Shown: piece after piece, positions 1-7,603 of the stretch
How the letters are laid out: each line of letters begins with the position of its first letter
How positions within the stretch are numbered: the stretch's first letter is position 1
Assembly (NCBI GenBank): GCA_937916845.1
Contig: CALFSK010000033.1
Coordinates: 1-38,667, forward strand
From: an uncultured Lactobacillus sp.
GTDB taxonomy: Bacteria > Bacillota > Bacilli > Lactobacillales > Lactobacillaceae
DNA length: 38,667 nucleotides
Direction of reading: 5' to 3'
Program-made: the position numbers and the translations under genes
Notes under the pieces: model-generated
The model's input: the letters and a program-made list of their open reading frames with translations, nothing else
Database searches by the model: none
What the model was told of the DNA's origin: nothing

Positions 1-137
1 CGTGGGGTCGGCTACAGCCAAAGAGCGGTCTTCCGCCTCGCTTGAAAGCCTCAAAGGACGAGTCTTTCAAGTCGCCCCACACTGTAACCTGGCAAACAAC
101 GCCAGCTAACAGTGCCGACACGGCCCAATGGATTCTG
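1..137 (+). repeat. Intergenic element family A, copy A1 (left end cut by the window)
   Basis: Nearly identical to 11049-11184 and to the reverse complement of 30495-30630. The right terminal inverted repeat is at 119-137; the left one is missing because the window starts inside the element. Internal hairpins are visible: CTTGAAAG pairs with CTTTCAAG, and CACTG/CTGGC pair with GCCAG/CAGTG. No believable protein is encoded. The contig probably ends here because the element is multicopy. Confidence 0.85.
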
Positions 138-277
138 CCGGCTACGCTAAGATTGCTTTAAAACAAAACTAGTTTTTAATAGTAACCTCAACCTAGCTGG
201 TGGTTATTTATGATAAATGTAGCATTACTCGTTGAATTCCCAGCTTCCGTCACCGAATGATAATCACCAAACTGACT

Positions 278-306
278 TTGAAAGCCTCCTTAACTTTTGG
301 TATACT
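278..306 (+). promoter_or_regulatory. Promoter of the tRNA-Thr gene
   Basis: TTGAAA at 278-283 and TATACT at 301-306 are separated by 17 bp. The expected start site falls about ten bases upstream of the mature tRNA 5' end. Confidence 0.75.
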
Positions 307-322
307 GGATAGGACTTATTTT

Positions 323-395
323 GCCGTTTTAGCTCAGGAGGTAGAGCGTTTCCATGGTAAGGAAGAGGTCAGCAGTTCAAATCTGCTAAACGGCT
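323..395 (+). tRNA. tRNA-Thr (anticodon GGT)
   Basis: The cloverleaf is complete: acceptor GCCGTTT pairs with AAACGGC, the D stem is GCTC/GAGC, the anticodon stem TTTCC/GGAAG has one U-G pair with loop ATGGTAA (anticodon GGT), and the T stem is AGCAG/CTGCT with loop TTCAAAT. A at position 32 and a U discriminator fit the GGT-threonine tRNA type of Firmicutes as I recall it. CCA is not encoded. It decodes ACC and ACU. It is a lone tRNA gene with its own promoter and terminator, next to a repeat copy. Confidence 0.93.
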
Positions 396-421
396 TCACG
401 GGCGATTTTAATGCTTAATCG

Positions 422-470
422 AATCTCATACAAACGTCGTCACAGCAACGTTTGTATGAGATTTATTTTT
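422..470 (+). terminator. Rho-independent terminator after tRNA-Thr
   Basis: A perfect 15-bp inverted repeat (422-436 with 449-463) is followed by a T-rich tract. Confidence 0.85.
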
Positions 471-562
471 ATTTAAAAAGCAGTAAATTGGTCTCGTTTT
501 CTTAATTAGGTACACGAGTGGTACACCAGGTTGACTACCGGGCTTATTCAGAATAATAAAAA

Positions 563-586
563 AACACCGTTGCAAAAGACGGTGTT
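563..586 (-). terminator. Terminator of the MarR-family gene
   Basis: AACACCGT and ACGGTGTT form an 8-bp stem; on the minus strand it is followed by seven T. The stem overlaps the stop codon of the regulator gene, so the 3' untranslated region is almost absent. Confidence 0.8.
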
Positions 587-1061
587 AGTGGTCCTTAGGG
601 GCCGGTGATGACTTGGTGTACGTTGGCGCGATAATCTGCTGGGTAAAGTCATTTAATAGGCTTAATAAGTTGTTGATGCGACGTTTACCAAGCTGCTGTG
701 TCCACTCACCAAAGGTTTGCTGGATGGTCGTAATCAGTGCTTGATCAACTTCTTGACCACGTTTGGTCAGTAGTAAGCTCTTTTGACGCCGATCATTAGG
801 GTTTGAAACCTGATAAACGTAGTCATACTTTAGGAGTATGCTGATCTGACGGGAAATGGCACTACGCGACACGTGGTGACTATTTGCAATATCCATCAAC
901 AACAGTGGTTCGTGGCTAGTCTGAATTTCATGCATAATTAAAAAAGTATCAAACGTAAGGTGATAAGTATTAAGTGGCGCAGTAATCCGGTCATTGAGAT
1001 AACGTAAGACTGCAGCGTAGTCATTGAGAAAATCGTCAAATACGGGTGTGGTGGATGCCAT
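585..1061 (-). CDS. MarR-family transcriptional regulator
   Basis: A 158-residue winged helix-turn-helix protein of usual MarR length. The recognition region lies at about residues 55-78 (SRSAISRQIS) and the wing at 84-101 carries the family's NPNDRRQKSLLLT pattern. Members act as dimers that sense small phenolic or stress ligands and repress nearby genes. The start is supported by AAGGAGG a few bases upstream of ATG. An 8-bp perfect inverted repeat lies in its own upstream region, which fits autorepression. It is transcribed in the same direction as, and downstream of, an APC permease but is separated from it by a terminator and its own leader, so co-regulation is not assured. Ligand and regulon cannot be read from sequence. 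Confidence 0.92.
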   Translation of the reverse strand: MASTTPVFDDFLNDYAAVLRYLNDRITAPLNTYHLTFDTFLIMHEIQTSHEPLLLMDIANSHHVSRSAISRQISILLKYDYVYQVSNPNDRRQKSLLLTKRGQEVDQALITTIQQTFGEWTQQLGKRRINNLLSLLNDFTQQIIAPTYTKSSPAPKDH

Positions 1062-1095
1062 AATTTAGCCTCCTTCGCTAAGCTTGTCTGAACAA

Positions 1096-1120
1096 TATCA
1101 ACATACAGTAATTGTTGATA
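1096..1120. promoter_or_regulatory. Candidate MarR autoregulatory operator
   Basis: TATCAACA at 1096-1103 and TGTTGATA at 1113-1120 form a perfect 8-bp inverted repeat with a 9-bp spacer, 35-60 bp upstream of the regulator's start codon. The geometry suits a dimeric winged-helix protein. Binding by this MarR is inferred. Confidence 0.5.
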
Positions 1121-1200
1121 ATTGATTTTCATATAAGATAGTAACGCAAAATTTATTTAAAGTGTTAAATAGTGGGCTGTAAAATTATAAAACGATAATA

Positions 1201-1246
1201 AAAAATGGTACTTGCATCATCCTCAGATGACGTAAGTACCATTTTT
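1201..1246. terminator. Bidirectional terminator downstream of the APC permease
   Basis: A 13-bp inverted repeat (1201-1213 with 1234-1246) has T runs on both sides. It ends the permease transcript on the minus strand. Confidence 0.8.
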
Positions 1247-1263
1247 TTATTTAACATATTAGA

Positions 1264-2697
1264 CTAAGCTTTGGCATTGCTTCGACGAGCAATCATTGGC
1301 AGAATCATCCCTAAAGCAACGAAGACGATTGGCGTAATGATGTTTAACGCTAATTGGAACCACCAGCCACTTGGGTTAGCAGCTAAGGATGTCTTTGGAA
1401 CCATCCCTAAGATACATGCAAAGGCGGTGAATAAGAAGCACCAGGCCCCAACAAGTTTACCAGCCATCGGGTTCTTCAAGAACTTGTACTCGCTCTTGAA
1501 TTCCTTTAAGTGCTTGTTTAACAAGATGTAAGCTAAGAATACCCAGAGGTAACGCATAGGCATAACAACTGAGTTTAAGTTTAGCAACCAGTTGAATAAT
1601 TCGTTCATGTTACCAATTCCTAAAGCAGGAATGATAATTAAGATGCTGACTAAGATCCCGGTCATAATATAACCGTTAACCGGCACGTCTTTTTTGTTCA
1701 TCTTGCTGAGTTTCTTTGGAATAAATTCTGGATCGGCGTCACCAAGCAAAATCTTCAATGGTGCATCGATTGAGAAGGCTAACGCAGAAACTTGTGCAAG
1801 CACGTTGGCAATCGCGTATAGAATCAGGAATAAGTTCCCAACGTGGTAGAAAGCACCTAGGCGTTGGAAAGCGTAGTAGGCACCGTTGGCCATTAAATCA
1901 GCTGGGATATGCTTTGCGTTGAAGAGAATCCCCATCGCAAAGGAACCAAGTAGGGCACAGACAGCGACCATTCCGGCTAAAACTAACATTCCCAGTGGAA
2001 ATTCGCGGCCAGGATTCTTCGTTTTATTAACGTACGGTGAAATCTTTTCCGAACCCCCAACCGCAAAGACTAACATTGAAACGGTTGTGAAGTAAGCAAA
2101 GTCGAACTTAGGAATATACGATTTGATGGAAAGCATATTAGGTGTTTGAACCGATGCCTTGGTCATCAAGGGTGCGGAAACGGCTAAGATAATGAATAGA
2201 ATCGACATAATGAACATCCCGGTTCCGGCAACACTACCGATCCGTTTTAACGTTGTTAAGCCTAAGGAAGCAATCCATAGGAAGAATAAAAATAGCACTA
2301 AACAAATGGCTTGAACAACGATCGCGGGGGTGGTGTTGATGAAGTTCCCGTTTCCCTTAAACAACCAACTAAAGGCGATTAGAATCCCTTGGGGTTTTTG
2401 CGCTAAGTATGGCACGTGGACGATCCAATACGTCCAAGCGGCGTAGTAGGCTAGTCGCTTCGTACTGGTAGCACGAATCCAAGAGGAAACGCCCCCTTCA
2501 GCGTCCTTGAACGTTGAACCTAATTGACCAACAATTAAGGTGTAGGGGACAAAGTAGATAATCATGATCAAGATCCAAGATGTAACCACTGACAGGCCTT
2601 GTAACGCAAAGTTGTTAACAACGTTACCCAAACCCCAGACGGCTACGAACGCAATTAATGCAATGTTGGACCATCGTAACTGCTTTTCTGTTTTCAT
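1264..2697 (-). CDS. APC-superfamily amino acid permease
   Basis: A 477-residue polytopic membrane protein with about 12 hydrophobic segments, the usual size for APC transporters. The first helix has the substrate-site signature region VWGLGNVVNNF, and the middle carries VFAVGGSEKISPYVNKTKNP, typical of the glutamate/GABA-antiporter-like (YjeM/GadC) branch. It would exchange or import an amino acid at the cytoplasmic membrane; the substrate is not predictable. The start is supported by GAGG 8 bases upstream of ATG. Upstream is a promoter whose -35 box is overlapped by a perfect cre match, so expression is probably repressed by CcpA when preferred sugars are present. It has its own terminator. 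Confidence 0.88.
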   Translation of the reverse strand: MKTEKQLRWSNIALIAFVAVWGLGNVVNNFALQGLSVVTSWILIMIIYFVPYTLIVGQLGSTFKDAEGGVSSWIRATSTKRLAYYAAWTYWIVHVPYLAQKPQGILIAFSWLFKGNGNFINTTPAIVVQAICLVLFLFFLWIASLGLTTLKRIGSVAGTGMFIMSILFIILAVSAPLMTKASVQTPNMLSIKSYIPKFDFAYFTTVSMLVFAVGGSEKISPYVNKTKNPGREFPLGMLVLAGMVAVCALLGSFAMGILFNAKHIPADLMANGAYYAFQRLGAFYHVGNLFLILYAIANVLAQVSALAFSIDAPLKILLGDADPEFIPKKLSKMNKKDVPVNGYIMTGILVSILIIIPALGIGNMNELFNWLLNLNSVVMPMRYLWVFLAYILLNKHLKEFKSEYKFLKNPMAGKLVGAWCFLFTAFACILGMVPKTSLAANPSGWWFQLALNIITPIVFVALGMILPMIARRSNAKA

Positions 2698-2731
2698 AAG
2701 CTAACCTCTTTTTTTAGTCTGAATATGCCTA

Positions 2732-2761
2732 ATTGTAAAACGAAAATGGAAGCGTTGACAA
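2732..2761 (-). promoter_or_regulatory. Permease promoter
   Basis: On the minus strand TTGTCA (2756-2761) and TACAAT (2732-2737) are spaced by 18 bp, about 35 bp upstream of the permease start codon. Confidence 0.7.
2747..2760. promoter_or_regulatory. cre site (CcpA) in the permease promoter
   Basis: TGGAAGCGTTGACA matches the consensus TGNAANCGNWNNCA at every fixed position. It covers the spacer and -35 box of the permease promoter, the usual arrangement for carbon catabolite repression. A second palindromic relaxed match (AAAGCGCTTT) lies about 20 bp further upstream. Confidence 0.7.
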
Positions 2762-2913
2762 CTTTATTTTTTCAATATTAAAAGCGCTTTAAATTTTGGT
2801 ATAAAAAATGAATATTAGATGTTAAAATAGCGAAAGTTTGATATTGTTAAATAGAATAACGAAACAACTAGTCGCGTCAATGATGTGTCAGGGGACGGAC
2901 GTGTTAGACTGAA

Positions 2914-3684
2914 ATGAAAGCGGGAATGATTTTGAAAACAGTTACCATTGGGACGGTCACATTATCAACGGGAATGCCAAAAATTGGGGTGGTGCTCTCT
3001 GGAAGTAACCGGCAGGCGTTGCTGGGGCAAGCTGCGCAAGTCTTGTCTTCAGCGGCTCAGGTGGTTATTTGGCGATTGGCCGCTTACCAGGAGTTTGATA
3101 ATCGCGCGGAGTTGATCAATACTGCAACGCAACTGCAACAAGTTTTAGGAACAATTCCAGTGATTGCTGATTTTCAGACGGACCAAAAGCCAATGTCAGC
3201 TACGGATTATGGCCAAACTTGCTTGACCTTAGTCAATAACCGGGCCGTCGCCGCAGTGGACATTGACTTTACCATGGTCAATCAAATTGATTATGAGAAT
3301 TTAACAAATCAGATGCGGTCCAACCAAATCGCCCTATTATTAAGTCAAACGTTACCGGCAACGTCAAGTACGACTGATTTAGTAGCGGCTTATACAGAAA
3401 TGGCCGCTGCGGGCGCAGACGTTGCGCGTGTGACGATTGAGGGCCAGGACGCTAGCGCAGTCCTAAGACTCATGACTGCGACTGCAACCGCACGCCAACA
3501 GCTAACATTGCCACTCATCGCGACGGTCACGGGGGCGCTTGGTCGTTTTAATAGCGTTTGTGGTCAATTGACTGGTTCAGCATTGGCGTTTGGCCGCGTT
3601 GGTCGTGTCGGTGAATTAAACCAACTTCCCGTCAGTCAATTGAAACAAGCTTTACAGACTTTATCAACGGTAGAAGGAGCCTAG
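2914..3684 (+). CDS. Type I 3-dehydroquinate dehydratase-like protein lacking catalytic residues
   Basis: A 256-residue protein with the length and N-terminus of type I dehydroquinases (KTVTIGTVTLSTGMPKI, beta strand VIWRLA, closing GRVGRVGEL). Such enzymes use a Schiff-base lysine and a histidine in shikimate synthesis. Here the lysine position (family motif AKV.VMP) reads ARVTIEG, with Arg172. The histidine position (family S-[YF]-H) reads SQT, with Gln145. The EWR.D strand reads IWRLA, and the TFR strand reads DFQT. Dehydration by the known mechanism is therefore unlikely; a binding or regulatory role is inferred. The start is uncertain: ATG 2914 or ATG 2926, the latter preceded by GCGGG and matching the family N-terminus better. 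A small membrane protein follows after 3 bases. Confidence 0.8.
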   Translation: MKAGMILKTVTIGTVTLSTGMPKIGVVLSGSNRQALLGQAAQVLSSAAQVVIWRLAAYQEFDNRAELINTATQLQQVLGTIPVIADFQTDQKPMSATDYGQTCLTLVNNRAVAAVDIDFTMVNQIDYENLTNQMRSNQIALLLSQTLPATSSTTDLVAAYTEMAAAGADVARVTIEGQDASAVLRLMTATATARQQLTLPLIATVTGALGRFNSVCGQLTGSALAFGRVGRVGELNQLPVSQLKQALQTLSTVEGA

Positions 3685-3687
3685 GGC

Positions 3688-3912
3688 ATGAAGTGGAAAT
3701 CAATTTGGCGGCACACACGCTATATTTTGGAGACGCTTGTCATTTATTTTTTCCTGATTCAGGGACCGTATGACTTGTGGCTCGGCAAAACGGGTTATCA
3801 CCTATGGTCCTACGTTATAAATACGATTGGAATTGCGGCGCTTTTCTTGGTCGTTGAGATTATTTATAATTACGTGCGCCAACAAATTTTAAAGCGTCGC
3901 CGTCATCAATGA
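3688..3912 (+). CDS. Small two-helix membrane protein, unknown function
   Basis: 74 residues with a basic N-terminus, two hydrophobic helices (about 13-30 and 42-61) and a strongly basic tail ending KRRRHQ, which predicts both ends in the cytoplasm. The Shine-Dalgarno GGAG lies within the last codons of the preceding dehydroquinase-like gene and only 3 bases separate the two ORFs, so translation is probably coupled. I do not recognise a family. The operon link suggests the two products work together or share regulation; nothing more can be said. Confidence 0.75.
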   Translation: MKWKSIWRHTRYILETLVIYFFLIQGPYDLWLGKTGYHLWSYVINTIGIAALFLVVEIIYNYVRQQILKRRRHQ

Positions 3913-3922
3913 AAAATAAGAT

Positions 3923-3971
3923 ATCATAAAAATGACTGTTCAGTAAAATACTGAGCAGTCATTTTTATGAT
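3923..3971. terminator. Bidirectional terminator between convergent genes
   Basis: Sixteen perfect pairs plus five more (one G-U) make a 21-bp stem with a 7-base loop. It has T runs on both flanks and serves the small membrane protein gene (+) and the flavodoxin gene (-). Confidence 0.88.
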
Positions 3972-3987
3972 GATTATTTTTTTGAAA

Positions 3988-4440
3988 TTAGGCGTTAGCT
4001 TGCGTCTTCACGATTTGTTCCGCAAAGGCGTCTAGGTTTTTAATGTCGTCAGCTTCGGGTGCGAGGTTAACGAAAACGTCCTTGGCCCCTTGAGTGGCGC
4101 CCGCTTTTTTCAGAACTTTACTGAAATCAGTCACCGCGCGGCAGTAATCGTCGTCGTAGAAAGTATCCCCAGATCCGGCACAGCCGTAAACTTTACCGCT
4201 CAGGTCAACGTCTTGTAGGTCGTCAAAGAAGTCCAAGCCTTCTTCGGGGAGGGCCCCTTCGTCGTAAGTGTAAGGAACGACGATACAAATATCGACCGCT
4301 TCAAATTCGGTTGCGTCCGCCTGCGAGATTTCTTCCTTCGTAACGTCCACACCGAGATTTTCTAGTTTTTCCGTAATGATGTCAGCAACATCTTCATTGT
4401 TACCCGTAATGGTTGCAAAAATGACTTTGGCTGTGGCCAT
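3988..4440 (-). CDS. Flavodoxin
   Basis: 150 acidic residues, standard for a short-chain flavodoxin. The FMN phosphate loop ATITGNNED is at residues 9-17. The aromatic loops expected to stack on the isoalloxazine ring are PYTYDEGALPEE (about 56-67) and AGSGDTFYDDDY (about 88-99). It is a cytoplasmic one-electron carrier; partners are not identifiable here because no reductase or radical-SAM gene lies next to it. GGGGAG precedes the ATG, and a perfect TATAAT lies at 4475-4480 on the minus strand with a weak -35. It is a single-gene transcript ending at the shared bidirectional terminator. Confidence 0.92.
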   Translation of the reverse strand: MATAKVIFATITGNNEDVADIITEKLENLGVDVTKEEISQADATEFEAVDICIVVPYTYDEGALPEEGLDFFDDLQDVDLSGKVYGCAGSGDTFYDDDYCRAVTDFSKVLKKAGATQGAKDVFVNLAPEADDIKNLDAFAEQIVKTQANA

Positions 4441-4542
4441 GATAACTCCCCGCTTTCAATTTGTTATTAAGCTGATTATAGCAGAGTTCGTAGTAGAAAT
4501 TAAGCGGAGTCGGCGATAATCAGAAAACCGCTAAACCAGTGG

Positions 4543-4571
4543 TTTCTCAGTAACGGATTCCATGCTATAAT
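4543..4571 (+). promoter_or_regulatory. Probable promoter of the Ser-rich membrane protein gene
   Basis: TATAAT at 4566-4571, with a poor -35 (TTTCTC at 4543-4548) at 17-bp spacing, about 100 bp upstream of the start codon. Confidence 0.45.
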
Positions 4572-4671
4572 TTACTTAATAATGGTTATTTTACCGGCTC
4601 GTATTAAAGGTATTGACGGCGCTTAACCAGAAGACTTTATTGAAACTAATAATTGGCGAGGAGCGGTTAAT

Positions 4672-6441
4672 TTGTCTAAAAGAGAAAAGAAATCGCATTT
4701 TGGTAAGCGGTTATGGGACTCAATCACTGAGCCGTTGCCAGATGATAACGATGATCAAAATAATGAACAGATTCCTTTGGCTTACGATTTGAAGGACTCT
4801 GCTGAAAGTGCACCGGCTAAGCCAGCGGCATCTGCAGAAAGTACTGCCGCAAGCGCTGCAACGAAAGCGACGAAGAAACACAAGCAGCCAGCTTCGGAAG
4901 CACCAGCAGCTAAAGCAGCAGCACCTAAGTCGCATCAAAGCAAGTCAGAGGCTGCAGCTAAGCCTGCACATGAGGAAGCTAAAGCGGCTGCACCGACTAG
5001 TCAGGCCAAGCAACCAGCAGCTAGTGAAGCTAAGGCGCCTAAACTGGCTGAACCTGCAAAATCAAAGCGGTCTTCTACTAAGTCCGCTAAGCGTACGCAC
5101 AAACAGGCTGCGCAGTCAGCAGCCGATACTAAGGCTGGGCGGACACCAGCGAGTGCCGCTACGCCAAAAGTAACTAGTGCGGCGTCGCAACCTAAGCTTG
5201 CCGTTCACGACGCTGCGGGTAGCGATGATAATCAGCCTAAAATTGCAGTTCGTGGAACTGAAAATGCTGATGATGACCAACCAGAATTGCCATTATCACG
5301 TGAAGAATTATACGGTGATCAACAACCAAATGGTGGCCGGGAACCGGAAAAGCGGAACGCGGATAATATGTCACGGGTTGCACGACATGCCGATCGAATT
5401 GACGAGGAAGCGGCCGATGAACACGATGATGCTGACAATCCGCATTTAAAGAAAAAGTCCCGGAAGTCCGGCCATTATAGTTGGAAATTGATGGGCGTAG
5501 GGGTTGCCATCTTAGTTGTTGCGGGACTGGGTGCACTACTCATGTGGAACCGGGCTAAAACGGCGCAAGCGGATGCTAAGTCTAACGCGGAAGCAATTGT
5601 CCAGGCAATCTATACCTCAAGTGCACAACGTGATTTACGCACGAATGCATCGACTGACCAATTAAAGCAATTACAATCCAACATTGACAACATGAAAGAT
5701 TCTAGCGAAAAAGATAAGCTGCAAAAGCAACACGACTACGCTAGTCAGATGATGCAAGTTCGCTCAAGTTATCGAGGACTACGCAATACGGCAGGATTGA
5801 TCAACATTGACGTGACGACTAAGTCGATTGCTAAGGACCGACAAAAAATCGTGTCAACGGGATTGACTAACGATAAGGCGTACTTTGCCAAGAAGTACGA
5901 CAACCAATTTAAGTCAACGAATAAGACGGTCAAGAAGGTTGCCGGTTACGACGCAGCATTTAAGAAGCTTTATACTAAAAAGGGCAAGCTTAAATCGACC
6001 ACGCCATCCAGCGATATTGACGTGATTCAGTCTAACTTGAAGGCTTACCGGAAGAAATCTCAGTTGGCAGCGAACGATTACCAGCAGTTAAAGGCGGACC
6101 GTAAGAAGTTAGCTAAGACGGCTAGTTCGTCATCTTCAAGCTATAGTGCAAGCAGCTCTAGTTACAGCGAACCTGAGTCATCGTCTAGCTCATCGTCGTC
6201 TGAAACTAGTTCAGATTCAGATACGTCATCAACGACGACCGATAGTAGCTCAACTTCGACTTACTATGGTAACGGTGGTAATGATACGCAAACTAGTTCA
6301 GCGGCTGAAAGCTCAAGCACGACTCATTACAGCAGTCATTCAAAGAACAACAATACCACGGGTACCGGTACTGGCAATACCACCGATCAAACGACTGGCG
6401 GTACGACCACTAACGATACAACGACGACTGATAATAATTAA
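4672..6441 (+). CDS. Single-pass membrane protein with long Ala/Lys-rich cytoplasmic part and Ser/Thr-rich tail
   Basis: 589 residues starting at TTG, preceded by GAGGAG 9 bases upstream. Residues 1-270 are low-complexity and highly charged, first Ala/Lys/Pro-rich, then with three similar short blocks (SQPKLAV, NQPKIAV, DQPELPL) around 178-210. One hydrophobic helix lies at about 274-292 after a basic stretch (KKKSRKSGHYSWK), giving a cytoplasmic N-terminus and extracellular C-terminus. Residues 295-480 are Lys/Gln-rich, mostly helical and likely coiled-coil. Residues 485-589 are almost pure Ser/Thr/Gly/Asn, like glycosylated wall-spanning tails in lactobacilli. There is no LPXTG motif or signal peptidase site. 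A role at the envelope is inferred; the family is not recognised. It is monocistronic, with its own terminator. Confidence 0.85.
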   Translation: MSKREKKSHFGKRLWDSITEPLPDDNDDQNNEQIPLAYDLKDSAESAPAKPAASAESTAASAATKATKKHKQPASEAPAAKAAAPKSHQSKSEAAAKPAHEEAKAAAPTSQAKQPAASEAKAPKLAEPAKSKRSSTKSAKRTHKQAAQSAADTKAGRTPASAATPKVTSAASQPKLAVHDAAGSDDNQPKIAVRGTENADDDQPELPLSREELYGDQQPNGGREPEKRNADNMSRVARHADRIDEEAADEHDDADNPHLKKKSRKSGHYSWKLMGVGVAILVVAGLGALLMWNRAKTAQADAKSNAEAIVQAIYTSSAQRDLRTNASTDQLKQLQSNIDNMKDSSEKDKLQKQHDYASQMMQVRSSYRGLRNTAGLINIDVTTKSIAKDRQKIVSTGLTNDKAYFAKKYDNQFKSTNKTVKKVAGYDAAFKKLYTKKGKLKSTTPSSDIDVIQSNLKAYRKKSQLAANDYQQLKADRKKLAKTASSSSSSYSASSSSYSEPESSSSSSSSETSSDSDTSSTTTDSSSTSTYYGNGGNDTQTSSAAESSSTTHYSSHSKNNNTTGTGTGNTTDQTTGGTTTNDTTTTDNN

Positions 6442-6470
6442 TTAAAGTCATCGCTTTGGTAGCGCTGATT

Positions 6471-6508
6471 AAAAATGCTTCTCAGATTTTTTTCTGAGGA
6501 GCATTTTT
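6471..6508 (+). terminator. Terminator of the Ser-rich membrane protein gene
   Basis: A 15-bp stem (one G-T pair; 6471-6485 with 6494-6508) with a T-rich loop, ending in five T. Confidence 0.85.
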
Positions 6509-6585
6509 ATGTTTTACGCTAAGTCCCATGGTGTACCATTGAATTAATAGAAATAGGGTCAAAAATCAGAAATGGAGTGTCAAAC

Positions 6586-7536
6586 ATGCCAATTGCATTA
6601 ATGGTTCAAGCAACTAAGCCGGCCCAACTTGCGCAGATCAAAGCACAGTATCCGGCTTGGCAGTTTAAAACGGTCGACCAGTTAACGGTCGCAGATTATG
6701 ATCAGGTTCAAGTGATATTCGGGAATCACCCGATTTTAAAAACGTTGCTAGCACGGCCAACGCACCAGCTAAAACTAGTACAAGTGATCTCCGCCGGGGT
6801 GGACTATTTGCCCTTGAAGGCGTTGGCGCAAGCGCACGTGTTGGTGGCGAATACGAGTGGGATTCACGCGGACGCCATTGGTGAAAGCGTGCTTGGGGCC
6901 ATGTTAGCAGTTGTTAGGGGCTACCACGCTGCTTGGATCAACCAAACCGGGGCCAAAAAATGGTCGTTGCCCGTTAAAACGACCACGCTGACGGATAAAA
7001 ACTTATTAGTATTTGGGACGGGACAAATCGGGCAGTCCGTTGCGGCAAAAGCAGCTGCCTTCGGGATGCACGTTACCGGTGTTAATACGTCGGGCCATCC
7101 GGCAACCGGGTTTGATGCGACGGTTGCCTTAACCGCTACCGACCAAGCACTGAAGCAGGCCAACTTCATCGTAAACGCGTTGCCACTGACGCCAACGACG
7201 CACCATCTGTTTAACGCGACGTTGTTTGAAAAGGCTGAACAACAGCCGATGTTTGTTAATATCGGTCGCGGTCCCGCCGTTGATACGGCTGACTTGGTGT
7301 CCGCGTTAGATCGTCATCAACTCAGTATGGCGGCGTTAGACGTGACGGAACCAGAACCGTTGGAGGAGACAAATCCACTATGGCAACGTTCCGATGTCAT
7401 GATTACGCCACATATTTCGGGCCAAATTGATCATTTCCGCGCGACGGTCTTCGGCATTTTTGCAACTAACTTCGCCCAATACGTCCAAGACGGAACGCTT
7501 GCTCGTAATCAGGTTGATTTAACGCGGGGATATTAG
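6586..7536 (+). CDS. D-isomer-specific 2-hydroxyacid dehydrogenase
   Basis: 316 residues from ATG 6586, which has GGAG 8 bases upstream; the GTG nine bases earlier would overlap that site and is not preferred. The NAD-binding Rossmann motif GTGQIG starts at residue 144. The catalytic set of the family is present: Arg228 (NIGRGP), Glu257 (TEPEPL) and His276 (ITPHISG). It interconverts a 2-keto acid and a D-2-hydroxy acid with NAD(H) in the cytoplasm. The substrate is open; the divergent N-terminal domain resembles the phosphoglycerate/glyoxylate-reductase-like branch more than classical D-lactate dehydrogenase. It is a single gene, convergent with an EamA exporter across a hairpin. Confidence 0.9.
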   Translation: MPIALMVQATKPAQLAQIKAQYPAWQFKTVDQLTVADYDQVQVIFGNHPILKTLLARPTHQLKLVQVISAGVDYLPLKALAQAHVLVANTSGIHADAIGESVLGAMLAVVRGYHAAWINQTGAKKWSLPVKTTTLTDKNLLVFGTGQIGQSVAAKAAAFGMHVTGVNTSGHPATGFDATVALTATDQALKQANFIVNALPLTPTTHHLFNATLFEKAEQQPMFVNIGRGPAVDTADLVSALDRHQLSMAALDVTEPEPLEETNPLWQRSDVMITPHISGQIDHFRATVFGIFATNFAQYVQDGTLARNQVDLTRGY

Positions 7537-7545
7537 TAAATCAAA

Positions 7546-7587
7546 AGCGAACGGTTCACCATCTCAAATGATGATGAACCGTTCGCT
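7546..7587. terminator. Hairpin between convergent genes
   Basis: A perfect 13-bp inverted repeat (7546-7558 with 7575-7587) lies between a plus-strand dehydrogenase and a minus-strand exporter. T-rich sequence flanks both sides, so it probably serves both directions. Confidence 0.75.
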
Positions 7588-7603
7588 AATTTAATTGTGA
7601 AAA

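Noticed and set aside
4720..5536. Several overlapping ORFs inside the Ser/Ala-rich membrane protein gene
   Set aside because: They are frame shadows caused by low-complexity codons; only the long frame has a ribosome site, membrane helix and terminator.
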